A program made the translations under genes and the position numbers. This document shows positions 1 to 13,707 of a DNA stretch of 64,000 nucleotides, piece by piece (positions within the stretch are counted from its first letter, which is position 1; every line of letters starts with the position of its first letter). Below the pieces are notes generated by a model, which had not been told where the DNA came from, searched no databases, and worked only from the letters and a program-made list of their open reading frames with translations. The stretch lies in contig NC_134678.1 of NCBI RefSeq assembly GCF_024713945.1, positions 6,820,001-6,884,000 of the forward strand. The letters are read 5' to 3'. This DNA comes from Dermatophagoides farinae. Lineage: Eukaryota > Arthropoda > Arachnida > Sarcoptiformes > Pyroglyphidae.

Positions 1-761
1 CAATCAATCTATTTGAATCAATGTTTCATTATTATAAATTGGATAAATTATGGACAATCACGTTCGATGATTTTAATCAACCAAAATCATTTATACCGAA
101 AAAAGTGAAAGAAAATCGTTTGGTTGGAAAAATTGGCATTAATCAAATGATGTTCGATATGGGAATGTCACCGAAAGATTTTGAAAATGATGACAAAATT
201 CGTCATTTTATACAACGTTTAGATTCAGTATTTTCACTAGTCATGGTTGCTGAACGTATGGAAGAATCATTGATTCTATTAAAACGTTTACTTTGCTGGA
301 ATTTCGATGATATCGTCGTGTTCAAGGTATTCATGATTATTCAAAAACATTCATCTAATAATAATACTTGTTTATGTGTTTCATTTGATTAGGTGAATGC
401 ACGAAATACAAATTCCAAACATCATCTCAATGCTACCGGTATCAAACGTATTGAACAATTAAATCGTGCTGATCAAATGTTATATGAACATTTTACCAAA
501 AAATTCGAACGTGAAGTAAGAAAATTTGGCCAAAAAAGAATGAAACGTGAAATCAATACATTACGGACACGTACAAAAAGCTATTATGAATTGTGTGTGA
601 ATAAAACGATTACAAATTCAAAAAGTCAAATTGTTCGTTTCGTTACTAGACGTGAAGATAATCTGATGTGTCAATTTTTGACCAATAATGAATTGAGTCT
701 GACAAAATTCATACGAAAAGAACAGATTAAAAGATATCCTTCATCAGTCTTCCAAAATTAA
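1..761 (+). CDS. Galactose-3-O-sulfotransferase family protein, C-terminal part (5' end outside window)
   Basis: Golgi-type enzyme that transfers sulfate from PAPS to the 3-OH of galactose on glycolipids or glycans. The reading frame is open from base 3, so the gene enters from the left. Two exons are visible, up to 326 and 393-761, joined by a 66-bp GT-AG intron (327-392). The join restores the family core: VMVAERMEESLILLKRLLCW, then FDDIVVFK, then VNARN, matching the conserved 'ESLILLK..LCW..DDV..FKLNAR' block of Gal3ST proteins. The C-terminal exon is basic and helical, as in the family, and ends at TAA 759-761. The N-terminal membrane anchor and the PAPS 5'-phosphosulfate loop lie upstream and cannot be checked. 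Family assignment is good; which paralogue and which acceptor sugar cannot be told. The 3' end converges with the P450 gene; an AATAAA lies at about 973-978. Confidence 0.82.
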
Positions 762-773
762 TTTAGTCATCGA

Positions 774-779
774 TTTATT
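774..779 (-). promoter_or_regulatory. Putative poly-A signal of the P450 gene
   Basis: AATAAA on the minus strand, 209 bp past the P450 stop and 13 bp past the stop of the convergent sulfotransferase; suggests overlapping 3' UTRs. Confidence 0.45.
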
Positions 780-987
780 TTAAAAATGTAAATATATTCC
801 CGTCACTCATTGATTACCGGTGCCTTTTTCATCACAAAAATTTTAAGCAATTTGTTATTTTTTCAACAACAAAAAAAAACAAATTTCACACATTTTGTTG
901 TTGTTGTTGTTGTTTTTGTTATAAAATTGTTGATTTGATTATGAAAATTAATATTTCGTGTTGTTACATTATAATAAAAAAAATGAT

Positions 988-2864
988 TCAATTTCTTCGT
1001 TGAAATTGTATTGGAAATTGTGCGGCTGGATGAATCATATTTATTTCTGGTATGGTATCACCATAATTATCCAATGATTGGATCATATATCGTCCAATAA
1101 TGTTGATGAGAAATAGACGCATTTGCATCATTGCATATTCTTTGCCAATACAAGAACGAATACCAGCACTAAATGGTAAAAAAGCTGCACGTATTGATAT
1201 ATGATGATCGGTTTCCGTATCGGTTAAAAATCTTTCCGGATTAAACATATCCGGTTGTTTAAAATATTTTGGATTACGGCCCATTTTCCAGAGATTGAAA
1301 AGAACATTAACACCAGCCGGTATGCACATACCGTTGGCCAATAGCAATGGTCGACGGCCACAACGTCCAATTATTAAACCCGGTGGATATAGTCGTAATG
1401 TTTCTAATATACAACATTCAAGGAATTTCAATCGTTTCATATTCATTATAGTAATCTTTTCATTATTATCATCCAATTCATTGAGAAATTGCCGAATTTC
1501 ATTATATAAACGTTCTTGAATCTGTTGATGATGTCCAAGTTGATATAAACACCATGTTAATGTTGTTTTCGTCGTATCATATCCGGCTATTAGAATTAAA
1601 TTTATATGGGCGCGAATTTCTTCAATTTTAGATACATTTCCATCATTTAATCTTGTTCGAATAAGCGTATCTAATAGTGTAGTAGTAGTAGCATTACTAA
1701 CAGGTTGACAATTTTCAGTTTTCACGTTTTCTTTGATTCGATTCGTAATAATCTGTTTTTCAATGACAAATTGTCGTTGAAAATTTATCGTTGAAAATCT
1801 CAAACAATATAGTACATACCTGAAGAACTGCGGAGTTTAAGCGATGACAAACATCAGTGAGTCTACGCGAAATCAATGATAAAAATAAATTTCTATTATG
1901 AGTAAAGTAAATTGCAAGATTAGCCAACGATTTCGAAGCCACATGAATGGTTTCATCAACTACATCAACACAATCTGCTACTTTGAAACAGGAACCAATC
2001 GAATTGAATTCGATGTTGAAGAAATTGACTGTTAAAGGAGAAAGAGTATGAAATATAAAAAAAATTTCTGAATTTATTAATTTACCGCCTATAGTATCGG
2101 CAATGAAACTAGCGACAATAGGTTTAGCATCCTTGAATCGGCCATCACCATCATCGATACATTTATCAATATTTTCATTCAAAAGTTTTAGATATTTTTC
2201 AACATTTGAAAAATAAAAATTCAATGATTCCATCCGAAAATGTGGTGACATTTCACGTTTATGTTGTCGTAATGTATCTCGATTACTTCAACCAAATCAT
2301 AAATCATTAACGAATCAAACAAATTTAAACAGTAACTTACCAACTGAATAAATTATCCAGAATTAAGAAACGAAATAATTGATATTGCATTGATTTATCA
2401 AGGAAATCACCACTAGTCAATATTTTTCTTGCAATCACTGGATCCGTTACAATGATATGTGTTGCAGGTTTTGGTAGAAAACGAAAAATCCCTACTGATT
2501 CATATTTATCGGCCAGACGATTAATTATGCAAAAAAAATCTAAATTGAATGAAATTTCAAATTTTTATTCAAATATTACAAAATTGATTATCAAAAATCT
2601 TACTATAGTATGGATCTTTTGATAATAAAAATTCACGAATAATTTTCCACCAGGAAAAATTTGCATCCGGAATCCGTTTCAAATGTTCATATATTTCATA
2701 TTCAAACCATCTAAAAAATCGATAAAATCTGATTAAAGTATAAACAAATGATACCATAATAATGGCAATGATGAGCTGAAATATTATCATCATTATAATA
2801 TAGAGTTAATTGGATTATTTTTTTTGGTAAAAAAAAAGAAATAAATTTGTTCATTACTTACCAT
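988..2864 (-). CDS. Cytochrome P450, clan 4-like, membrane-anchored
   Basis: Haem-thiolate monooxygenase of the microsomal type. Model exons on the minus strand: 2864-2862, 2775-2604, 2539-2341, 2285-2086, 2028-1820 and 1752-988; they sum to 1548 nt (515 aa), a usual P450 length. Visible are an N-terminal hydrophobic anchor (LIIAIIMVSFVYTLI), the I-helix oxygen motif AGYDTT (about residue 314), the K-helix ETLR (about 377), the PERF motif (FNPERF) and the haem loop FSAGIRSCIG with its cysteine ligand near residue 461. The 'FSAGxRxCIG' form with 'GYDTTKTTLTWCLYQLG' resembles CYP4-clan enzymes. The start is ambiguous: ATG at 2864 is followed at once by a strong donor (GTAAGT), but an unspliced in-frame ATG at 2793 also works and gives 520 aa. 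Introns are 55-86 bp. A minus-strand AATAAA at 779-774 would place the mRNA end inside the 3' UTR of the sulfotransferase. Substrate unknown. Confidence 0.9.
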
Positions 2865-3595
2865 TTTTATATAAACAATTTCTGGTGGTTCTAGTTATGA
2901 AAAACATTCTAAAACAATCATGTTTTTGATTTCCAATATTTCATATACACACATGTATATTATATTGACGATATTGACAAAATGGTGTGAAAAAAAAACT
3001 TTTTTGTATGTATGTTTGTGTGTGAGTGTGAATTCAGGAATCGTGGGAAAATTAATATGGCAAGGAGGTATTGTAATGATTGAAACCTGAAATTGACGCA
3101 TATAAATTTAAATTAATAAAAAAAAAATTTTTTACCTACATTTATTAAATCAATAAAGTTGCATCTGGCATAATATCCATCAATTATCATTTATGGTTAA
3201 CGCCCATTCAGGATCAAAACAAAATGGGTTGACATACATTTTGTACGATACTTGACATTCAGACAAAGATGTTGATTAATGTTATAGCGTTGATTGATTT
3301 AATGTCATATAAAAGCAAATTTGTCTTCGAATGTCGTTAGGACATAATGAGTGATGTTCGATGTATAATTTTTTGATTCAATCATCTTTAAAGCGAGAGA
3401 AAAATTTAAAAATATAAAAAAAAAAATTTTATTCAATCAACGTTAGTTTGGCGCGATTTTCGAATGGTAAATAATAAAATTTAAAAAAAACTTTTTCCAC
3501 ACCAATGGAATGCGCCAGTCGAAACAGACATTGTTTCATTTGTTGATGTCACACATTTCAAATGATGAAAATAATTTGATTCGATTGAAAATAAA
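2865..3595. other. Intergenic region between divergent P450 and SAP30BP genes
   Basis: About 730 bp between two genes that point away from each other, so it should hold both promoters. A TATAAAAG-like box lies at about 3308-3315 on the plus strand, some 290 bp before the SAP30BP start, and a GC-richer patch (GTTTGGCGCGATTTTCG) lies near 3448-3464. The short ORFs at 2895-3101 (-) and 3510-3710 (+) look like chance. Confidence 0.4.
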
Positions 3596-4465
3596 ATGTC
3601 AAAACGTAAACAAAAAGGACTTGTTTTGTTGGCCTATTCGGATTCCGAACATGAAGAAGATCAAGATGAAGAACTACAGGATTATGATGAAGATGAAAAT
3701 GATGAATTGAAATCCAACGATGAATCAAATGAACAATCGATGACTGTAGATGGTGGTGATGATGATGATGATGAACAATCAAAAAAATCGGCCGAAAATC
3801 AGAAAAAAATCTACTTCGAAGACATTTATGGTGATCGCGATCTGTCCATACTTGAATTTCATCAAACATTATTAGGTAAAACAAATGCTGATGATATTGA
3901 AATACCACCGGCAACTCGAATACCATGTCCAGACGAACTACAAGATCAGATTGAAAATTTATATGAAAAAGTTAAAAATGGTTATGATCTTATACATGCT
4001 ATACAGCAACGAAAATCTATGCGAAATCCAAGTATTTATGAAAAAATGATTTCATATTGTGAAATCAACGAAATGGCAACCAATTATCCAAAAGAAATAT
4101 ATGATCCAGAACCATTTTTACAAACAGAATCATTCTATGAAGAATTATCACGACAACAAAAAGAAGAAATGGAGAAACGTGAAAAAGAGAAACAAAAACA
4201 AAAAACATTATTATCATCAACAACATCTACAAGTGGTGAAAATAATAATAATAAGAAAAGTAAATGGGATTCCAGTTCCAGTACTGTTTCAACATCATCA
4301 TCAACATCGGCAGCCATGGCTGCTGCATTAGCAGCAGCAAATAAAGTTAAACATTTGACCAATAGTAATCAACAACAACAACAACAACACCACCATCATC
4401 ATCATCATTCATCGAATAAACCAACAGTCATTTCAGCATTTGGTACAATTTCAAAAAAGAAATAG
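3596..4465 (+). CDS. SAP30BP: SAP30-binding protein (HCNGP domain)
   Basis: Nuclear protein of the HCNGP family, known in vertebrates as a SAP30/Sin3-HDAC partner and splicing-associated factor. Single exon, 289 aa, from a true ATG. Residues 1-70 are an acidic, low-complexity tail beginning MSKRKQKGLVLLAYSDSE. The HCNGP domain follows at about 100-200: an IPPATRIPCPDELQDQIENL segment, then QQRKSMRNPSIYEKMISYCE and NEMATNYPKEIYDPE, which match the family's 'RNPSIYEKLIQFC...TNYPKDMFDP' core. After it come a charged helix, a KSKWD motif, an Ala run and Gln and His runs encoded by a CAA/CAT microsatellite at about 4370-4410. The Gln and His runs are lineage-specific additions. The stop is 135 bp from the stop of the convergent tetraspanin gene, so the 3' UTRs probably abut or overlap. 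Confidence 0.92.
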   Translation: MSKRKQKGLVLLAYSDSEHEEDQDEELQDYDEDENDELKSNDESNEQSMTVDGGDDDDDEQSKKSAENQKKIYFEDIYGDRDLSILEFHQTLLGKTNADDIEIPPATRIPCPDELQDQIENLYEKVKNGYDLIHAIQQRKSMRNPSIYEKMISYCEINEMATNYPKEIYDPEPFLQTESFYEELSRQQKEEMEKREKEKQKQKTLLSSTTSTSGENNNNKKSKWDSSSSTVSTSSSTSAAMAAALAAANKVKHLTNSNQQQQQQHHHHHHHSSNKPTVISAFGTISKKK

Positions 4466-4554
4466 AAAAATGTTTTTTTATGAAAAATTTTTTTTAATAT
4501 TTTTTTTTCAAAAAAAATTCCCAAATAATTAAAATTGATTAATAAGTACAAATT

Positions 4555-4560
4555 TTTATT
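4555..4560 (-). promoter_or_regulatory. Putative poly-A signal of the tetraspanin gene
   Basis: AATAAA on the minus strand 41 bp past the stop, in the 135-bp gap to SAP30BP. Confidence 0.5.
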
Positions 4561-4600
4561 TTTCTGTTTTGTTCCGTTTAATTGATAATCAATCATTTCA

Positions 4601-5479
4601 TTACATTCGAATTCGATTATATGCCGATCGATTGGTGGTCATATAACGTTGTTTTCTTTTGTCTTTTTTATAGCCCATTGTAAAAACAACCAAAAATGCT
4701 GAAACCAATGCCATGAATTGAATGAATGCAAATATGATTGATGTAATACCGACACCATGAATATTTGTTAATAGATAATAATGAATCTTTTGTATACAGC
4801 CAAATTTCCAGATAAATTTTAAATCAGATTCAGCATCATAACCACAATCAATAGATGTATTGTTCATTGGACGACAACAGCTATTTGGTACACGTAATTT
4901 TTCTGGCCATGCATTAATCTGATACCAATCCGTATAATTATTTACACCACAACAATGAAAATTTGATTGTATATGATCCCATGTAGATTGTATACCATTT
5001 GTATCGTTTAATGAATATCGTTGTTGTATACCATTCAATAGTTCACTTTGTAATGTATTCGATATTTGTGATTGAAATATAAAACATATTAAACCGATGA
5101 ATATTTCTATAATCATAATGAATATGATGGAACTTAAATATAGGACCAATAAACATTTGCTTTGAAACCATGATCCACAACAGCCACAAAAGGCAACTAA
5201 AAATGTGATTGAACCAATGAATAAGGCAAGATTATCGGCTGATAATAAATGATATGATGGTAAAATTCTTGCATAAGTATTATATGAAACATATAGCCAT
5301 ATTCCGATTCCTAGTATACAGCTTCCAGCCAACTTGAAAAAAAAGAATTAAATTCCAAAATTGAAAATCATACAATAATCGAATAATGAGAAACAAAACA
5401 AAAACAAAAAAAAACATACCCATACGATTAGGTTGAACAAACAAAGAAATCGGCGAATAAATGTGTAGCCAGTTGCCAT
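4601..5479 (-). CDS. Tetraspanin (TSPAN9/CD9-like)
   Basis: Four-pass membrane organiser protein of 263 aa. Two exons: 5479-5420 and 5332-4601, with an 87-bp GT-AG intron. The first exon encodes MATGYTFIRRFLCLFNLIVW and the second begins LAGSCILGIGIWL, which together form TM1 of the family. TM2 (LALFIGSITFLVAFCGCCGS), TM3 (LYLSSIIFIMIIEIFIGLIC) and TM4 near the C terminus are clear. The large extracellular loop has the diagnostic CCG (FHCCGVNNYTDW), then PNSCC and further cysteines for the disulfides, and NNYT and NNTS glycosylation sites. The GCCG after TM2 and the basic tail are typical. The DYTDW-like element suggests the TSPAN9/Tsp5D branch, but the exact orthologue is not settled. A minus-strand AATAAA lies at 4560-4555, 41 bp past the stop. 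Confidence 0.93.
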
Positions 5480-6805
5480 TATGGTTAATGTACAATTCAT
5501 CAGCATGTTTTTTTTTATTTATACAAAAAAAAACTTAAATAGCTACTGATGATGATGATGATGATGATAATGAGGAAGAATTTTAAAAGAGATCATGAAC
5601 TCGCAATTGATGGTTGATAATCATTGATATAATACCAGTGTATCATGGATATGATAAAGAGATAATATATTGCACACTATATATCTCTCTCTCTCTCTCT
5701 AGTTATAAAAATAATATAATATATCTAGTTTAAGGTTTCAAATTATTTTCTTGTTTCGAATGTTTGTATGTGACTTGACATAATATTAATAATAATAATA
5801 TAATTTGTTCAATGTCATTTAGTTGATAATTTGTTGAAATTTAAAACAATTCTGGAAGACTTGGTGGATAAAATTCGAATCCTGGAATGTCCATTCGATG
5901 TTGGTGATGATTAACACACACATCACCCATCAAAAGGCAATCAAATCAATGATCATGTAAAGTTATGGTTATGTTAATGACACGACGACAATCATTGACG
6001 AGGCCAACAACAACAACAACAACAAAAAATAATCATAACAAATAATTATTTTTCATTCGAAAAATAGTGTATCATTATAAACGATGTTTGTTAAACATTC
6101 AATGAATGATAATCATCAAAATCAACATCAGCAACAACAAAAATAAATAAAATAAACGGCTTCAACGTGCCAACATCATGATTTTCTGGGCGTCGGAATC
6201 ATGTCAATGTTTTTTTTTCCAGTTTGTTGGTTAACACAATCGTATAAAGGCCGTTTACTTGCTTGCTTGCCATTCGCCATCTTCATTAGATTCGACAATC
6301 ATCAAAAAAAAAATGTTTGTTTGTTTGTTGTTGTTGTTGATGATGATGATATCCATAACATTAACCAAAAAGTAGCAAAATTGTGAGAATATAAAAATGA
6401 AGAAGAAAGCTAGAGAGAGGAGAGAAATATGAGAAAACCTGTTGACATGGTGATGAAGATGCCTGGCCATACCACTACTACTGCTACTATAGTTTTACCG
6501 CTGGTAATTTTATTATCATCACCCATTTTTTTTTTAATTTTGAAACAATTTTTTTTTCAAAATTTAAAAAATCATTTTTGAATCGAATTTGTTGCTTTCA
6601 TAAATCAACTCTTTTTTTCGTCGATTGATGATGATGTGACTATAATTATACTTGTAATTATCCCTTGAAGCGATCCATTGTAATCAAAATAGCCATATAT
6701 GTGTGTACGTACTTTATGACTACGATTATTAATTGATCGGCTGATTGTTTATTCGCGGTCCAATTTTTAGTCTTTGATTTTTTCTTTTTTTTTGATAAAA
6801 ACAAA
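5480..6805. other. Intergenic region between divergent tetraspanin and THOC1 genes
   Basis: About 1.3 kb holding the promoters of two divergent genes and many short repeats: GATGAT near 5548-5568, a (CT)n tract near 5685-5700 and CAA runs near 6007-6027. The ORFs at 6201-6470 and 6658-6906 on either strand are low-complexity and overlap THOC1 exon 1; I see no gene in them. Confidence 0.4.
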
Positions 6806-9072
6806 ATGATTTTCGAAAAATTCAAATTAGACTTGAAAGTAAGTATACTTAATTGATGTAGAATATTTAAACAATTTTTTTTCGGTATATTTAGAATTGC
6901 ATTCAAAGTTTTCTGACGGATGGCGACAAAGATTTGGTTCTAAGTTTATTGAATACAACCGAACGACAACATTATGAAAATGATTTTAAAGTCATTGTTG
7001 ATACCATCATTCGAGAGGTTTTATTATTGACATTAGCTTCGGTAAGTATTTTTATCTCTAAGAATCACTTTAAATAATCGATTGATTTAAGGAAAAGGAA
7101 TCTGATTATGAGAAATTGAAACGTCTACTGGAATTATCGATCTCATTGGCCAAAATCGAATGTTGTTCCATTAATACACCGATTGTTTTACTAAGTGAAT
7201 TACTAGATTGTTGTACATTGAAAGAATGTGAGCTATTATTCTCGCTCATCGATGACAATATTTACATTTGGAAAGAAGATTTTTTCTTCAAAAATGTTAA
7301 AAATCAATTACTTCGCACGTGTAATGATTTACTTCGAAGACTTTCAAGAAATCAAAACACCGTATTCTGTGGACGTATTCTGATTTTTTTGGCAAATTTT
7401 TTTCCACTTTTCGAACGATCTGGATTGAATTTAACATCCGAATTCAATCAGGATAATTCAACATCATATTCATTGCAAGAGGATGAAGAACTTGAAGAAA
7501 ATCTACCTGATGATGATGATAAAAATGTGACGGACGAAAAAGAAGTCGATCGAATCAAAGTGGATATGAATTTCTATAAAAAATTCTGGCAACTACAGGA
7601 ATATTTTCGTAATCCAACCATTAGTTATCAGCGGAATAATTTTAAAAATTTTCAAAATTACTGCAATGAAGTTTTATCCGTATTTGCTGGCTACAAAATT
7701 GATCCAAATTCCTGTTTCTATTTTCAAGCGCTCGGACTTGATAATAGCAATCATAACAATGATGATAAGTCAATATTTTTTGTCAAATATTTGACGAATC
7801 AAAAATTATTGGAACTTCAATTAAGCGATTCAAATTTTCGCCGTCATATTCTCATACAGATTCTAATTGTATTCCAGTATTTTACATCGAACGTTAAATT
7901 CCGTGTATTGGAGAATGCTTCAATGAATGATGAACAATTATCATGGATAAATAATATTCGAATCAAAGTTCATCAGCTTATCGAAGAAACACCACCGAAT
8001 GGAAAAGAAGTTCGTAAAGTTATTGAACATTTATTGAATCGTGAAGAATTCTGGAATAATTGGAAAAATGAAGGCTGTTGTGAATTGAAACAGATTGATG
8101 AACCTGAAGATGTACGTAAACGTACAGCCGATTATATTGCATCGACATATGTTGTATCACAGAAAAGAGCTCGACTTGGTGAACATGTACGAAATGCCAT
8201 CAATAATAATAAAATTCTCATAGGAAATGCTGAATTAAATCGATTATGGAATTTTTGTCCCGACAATCTGGATGCTTGTCGTTCGGAGAAACGAATTTTT
8301 ACGCCAAAACTTGAACAATTTTTTGAGCCACTTCTGAAACGACCTTCAGAAGAACGTCAATTTTATTGTTCTGATCCAAATTATTGTTGGAAATCATTGC
8401 GTTTATTATGCCAGAAAAGTAATTATTTTTTCGTACCAAGTAATCAGGTAGTGAAACCAGTGGCCGATTATCTTGAAGGTGTCATTGAAAAATTGGCAAA
8501 AGATTATAATTTTTCTACACCAAAAATTCAAAATTCCAACAACAACAACAACAATAACGGTAATAGCAACAACTTGAATAATAATAATAATGATGATAAT
8601 AAAACCGAAACAGAAGATATAAGTGATGATGAATTATTGAAAAATGTTGATTCAAATTCTGTACGTAGTAATGAAGATGATACAATGGATGATATGGATA
8701 TGAATGTAAATGATTCGAATAATAATGACAATAATACAAATAATGCTGACGATGTAATCACCAACAATATAATTGATCAGATTGCTATTAAAATACAGGA
8801 TTTATGGGATGAATTATCACCATTATTTGGATTTACTGTAAGTTTTTTTTTATTTTGAAGTTATTTTTTATAATTTCTGAAAAAAATCGCTTTACAAAAC
8901 ACAGGATGATGAATTGGAATATATCAAAGAATGTTATCCAGATCGAGTGGCCAGAATTAAACATCTGATTACAATATGGAAAGATGAACAAGGTCCTGAA
9001 GAAGGTAATCTGAAAAAATTACAAAAAATAATCAATTCAATTAAACCAGATATGACCATTATTAATTGTTAA
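6806..9072 (+). CDS. THOC1: THO complex subunit 1
   Basis: Nuclear subunit of THO/TREX, which couples transcription to mRNA packaging and export. Four exons: 6806-6838, 6895-7041, 7092-8837 and 8905-9072 (697 aa; the human protein is about 657). Exon 1 encodes only MIFEKFKLDLK. The family signature is strong: LLRRLSRNQNTVFCGRILIF, FPLFERSGLNLTSEFN, FYKKFWQLQEYFRNP, LQLSDSNFRRHILIQ, GNAELNRLWNFCPDNLDACR and FFVPSNQ all have direct THOC1 counterparts. An Asn-rich insert near residues 538-556 followed by an acidic stretch replaces the family's acidic linker. The last exon encodes the C-terminal death-domain-like segment (DELEYIKECYPDRVARIKHL). Introns are 56, 50 and 67 bp. Overlapping AATAAA signals at 9089-9098 lie about 20 bp past the stop. 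Confidence 0.93.
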
Positions 9073-10031
9073 TGTGTATTTCAATAATAATAAATAAAAA
9101 ATTTTTTTGAACAAAAAAATTCTATTCGTACTCTATGAACGTCTTGAGAGTTTTTTTTTATTGAGCAGCAGCAGCAGTAGCACATAACATTGTCTGTATA
9201 TATATATATACAAGGAGCATCGAATGTTTTGAAGTGCATTGAGCCCAATGATCGAAAGAAAAAAAAAAAATCTTGACACTCAATATTGAATATATGATGA
9301 TACCAATACAGATACACAAAAATAAACGACTGTGTTGCTATACACACACACACTCTCATCTGGTTCATGAACCGATGAATATTTTTTTTTTTTTTTTTGG
9401 TAACCATCAATGTTGATAGAAAATATAATACTGTTTTATTATATGTGCCACACATATTGTATTGTATGGTATTATAGAGAATTTTGTTCCGTTCCATAAT
9501 TCAACCAAAATTTATTTGACCAACGTAAAAAAAAGAACCACCCCCTTGCTACTCTCATTTTGTAATCTAACAGCGGCGCCTAAATATATATTATGTGTAT
9601 GTGTCAGTGAGTGTTGGATTTCACATTTCATGATTGTCATGATCATCATCATCATCATCATCATATAGCGATACAGAACACGCCAAGCCCAAAAAAAAAT
9701 TGAACACTCTATGACTATGTCAATGAATATTTTCGATTATAATGTTTTGAGTTTTTCTTCATCTTGTAAAAGTTTTTATTCATTCATTCCCCTCTTCATT
9801 ATCGATTCTATATTTTGATCATTTTTATTAATTAAAAATATCATCATCATTCCATTTATCGATTTCCTCACATATCATCATCATCATCATTTTATATATT
9901 ATATTGATTGAATGAAAGAATCAATGTCCACGTTTGAGCAAGAATCAAAAAGAAATGTATTCATAGAAATACATAGTTGAATTTTATTGTTATTTTTTAA
10001 AAGAAAAAAAATCAACTAATAATAATAATCA
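9073..10031. other. Intergenic/5' UTR region before the Src kinase
   Basis: THOC1 poly-A signals come first, then about 900 bp of AT-rich DNA with a (TA)n tract near 9197-9210, poly-T at 9381-9398, and (TCA)n at 9639-9664 and 9879-9891. ORFs here are low-complexity. The stretch before 10032 probably includes the Src 5' UTR. Confidence 0.4.
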
Positions 10032-12402
<2,371 letters not shown>

Positions 12403-13707
12403 TTGATTGATGATCCAGTTTTATTTTTGTTGAAATGATTTTCCGAAAATAATCAATTAATTTTTACATTGAAAAAAAAATCGTATTTCATTTCAACGAC
12501 GTGTTGGCAAATATTTTTTTTTTGTATTATATTTTTAATGAAATGAAATTATATTAATCACCGGTCAAGTCATTACTACACAATCGCCACAACACTATTT
12601 TCAGGCCATAATCCAAATGATGATTTCATTTTAATTTTTAAATTCATCAAATTTCATTTAATTATTAGCTCATTGAATATTCTTTGCGTTTTTTTTGTAA
12701 TCACCATTTCTATTTATATATATCTATTTATCATCATCATTTAAGTTTATTTAAAATTACCCGGCTTTTAAAAAAAACGGATTTTTTGTAATTTTTTTCC
12801 GCTTGTCACTCCAAGATTTTAACTGATAATAATAATAATCATTGTTCCGGAAAAAAATGAACTAATTTTGAATTGTTTTGGATCGATACAAAATATAATG
12901 ATAATCATGAGTGATTTTTTTTTATTGTTGACCATTTTAAAAATAAAAACATGGACCCAATGAAAACAGATGAAACAGACAACAACAAATGTTTGGTGAA
13001 GATGATCGTTATGGCCATTATTATTATTGATGGTTGCTATCATCAATCGATTCTGTTTATGATTGTATCGAAGTATTGAACATCGATTACAAAATCATCA
13101 TCATCATCATCATGAATTTAAATGCCAATATAATATGTTTGAAACAAACACATTTACATGATTTTTTTTTCTGTAACTGCGTGATCTGTGTTTGTGTGTG
13201 TGTGTATGATTAACATTGTGAATATTGGAAATGACCTTTTTTTCAACTTTTCCCAAAATAAAAATCAAAGCATTATATGTATGAATAATATTGTAATTTG
13301 TGCTTAAAATGTCTTGTTTGGAAAATAAATTTTTTCTTTCTTTTGATAATAATAAATATATATATTGTAATATGTTAACGATTGAAATATTGATTGTGAA
13401 AACAGAAAAAAGGATTAGATTTAAGATGAATTAGATTTTGTAATATTTTTTTTTGTTTTGTTTGTTTGTTAAATGAAAATGTATGTGTGTAGCACATTAG
13501 TATTGTAATGATAAAGACTAGTGGATTTGATTAAACAAATTCTGGATTGAAATCTGCATTGTATAAGTTTTTCTGTGTATGTGTGTGTGTTTGGTTATTA
13601 AGTAAAATAGAACATCTTATTATTATTATTATAAGTATGATTAACCGATAATCACCACCACCACCACCAATGTTGGCTTGGCCATAACTTGACATTATTA
13701 TTAGCTA
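12403..13707. other. 3' UTR/intergenic region between convergent Src and LAPTM genes
   Basis: AT-rich 3' flank shared by two convergent genes, with possible plus-strand poly-A signals at 13257-13262 and 13324-13329, (TCA)n near 13097-13111, (GT)n near 13190-13204 and 13578-13590, and (CAC)n near 13656-13669. The ORF at 12819-13046 (-) is low-complexity. No gene seen. Confidence 0.4.

Noticed and set aside
3558-3926. 122-codon minus-strand ORF with a His run
   Set aside because: Exact antisense of the SAP30BP acidic region; GAT repeats read backwards give His.
8515-8767. Tyr/Leu/Ser-rich minus-strand ORFs
   Set aside because: Antisense of the Asn-rich insert in THOC1.
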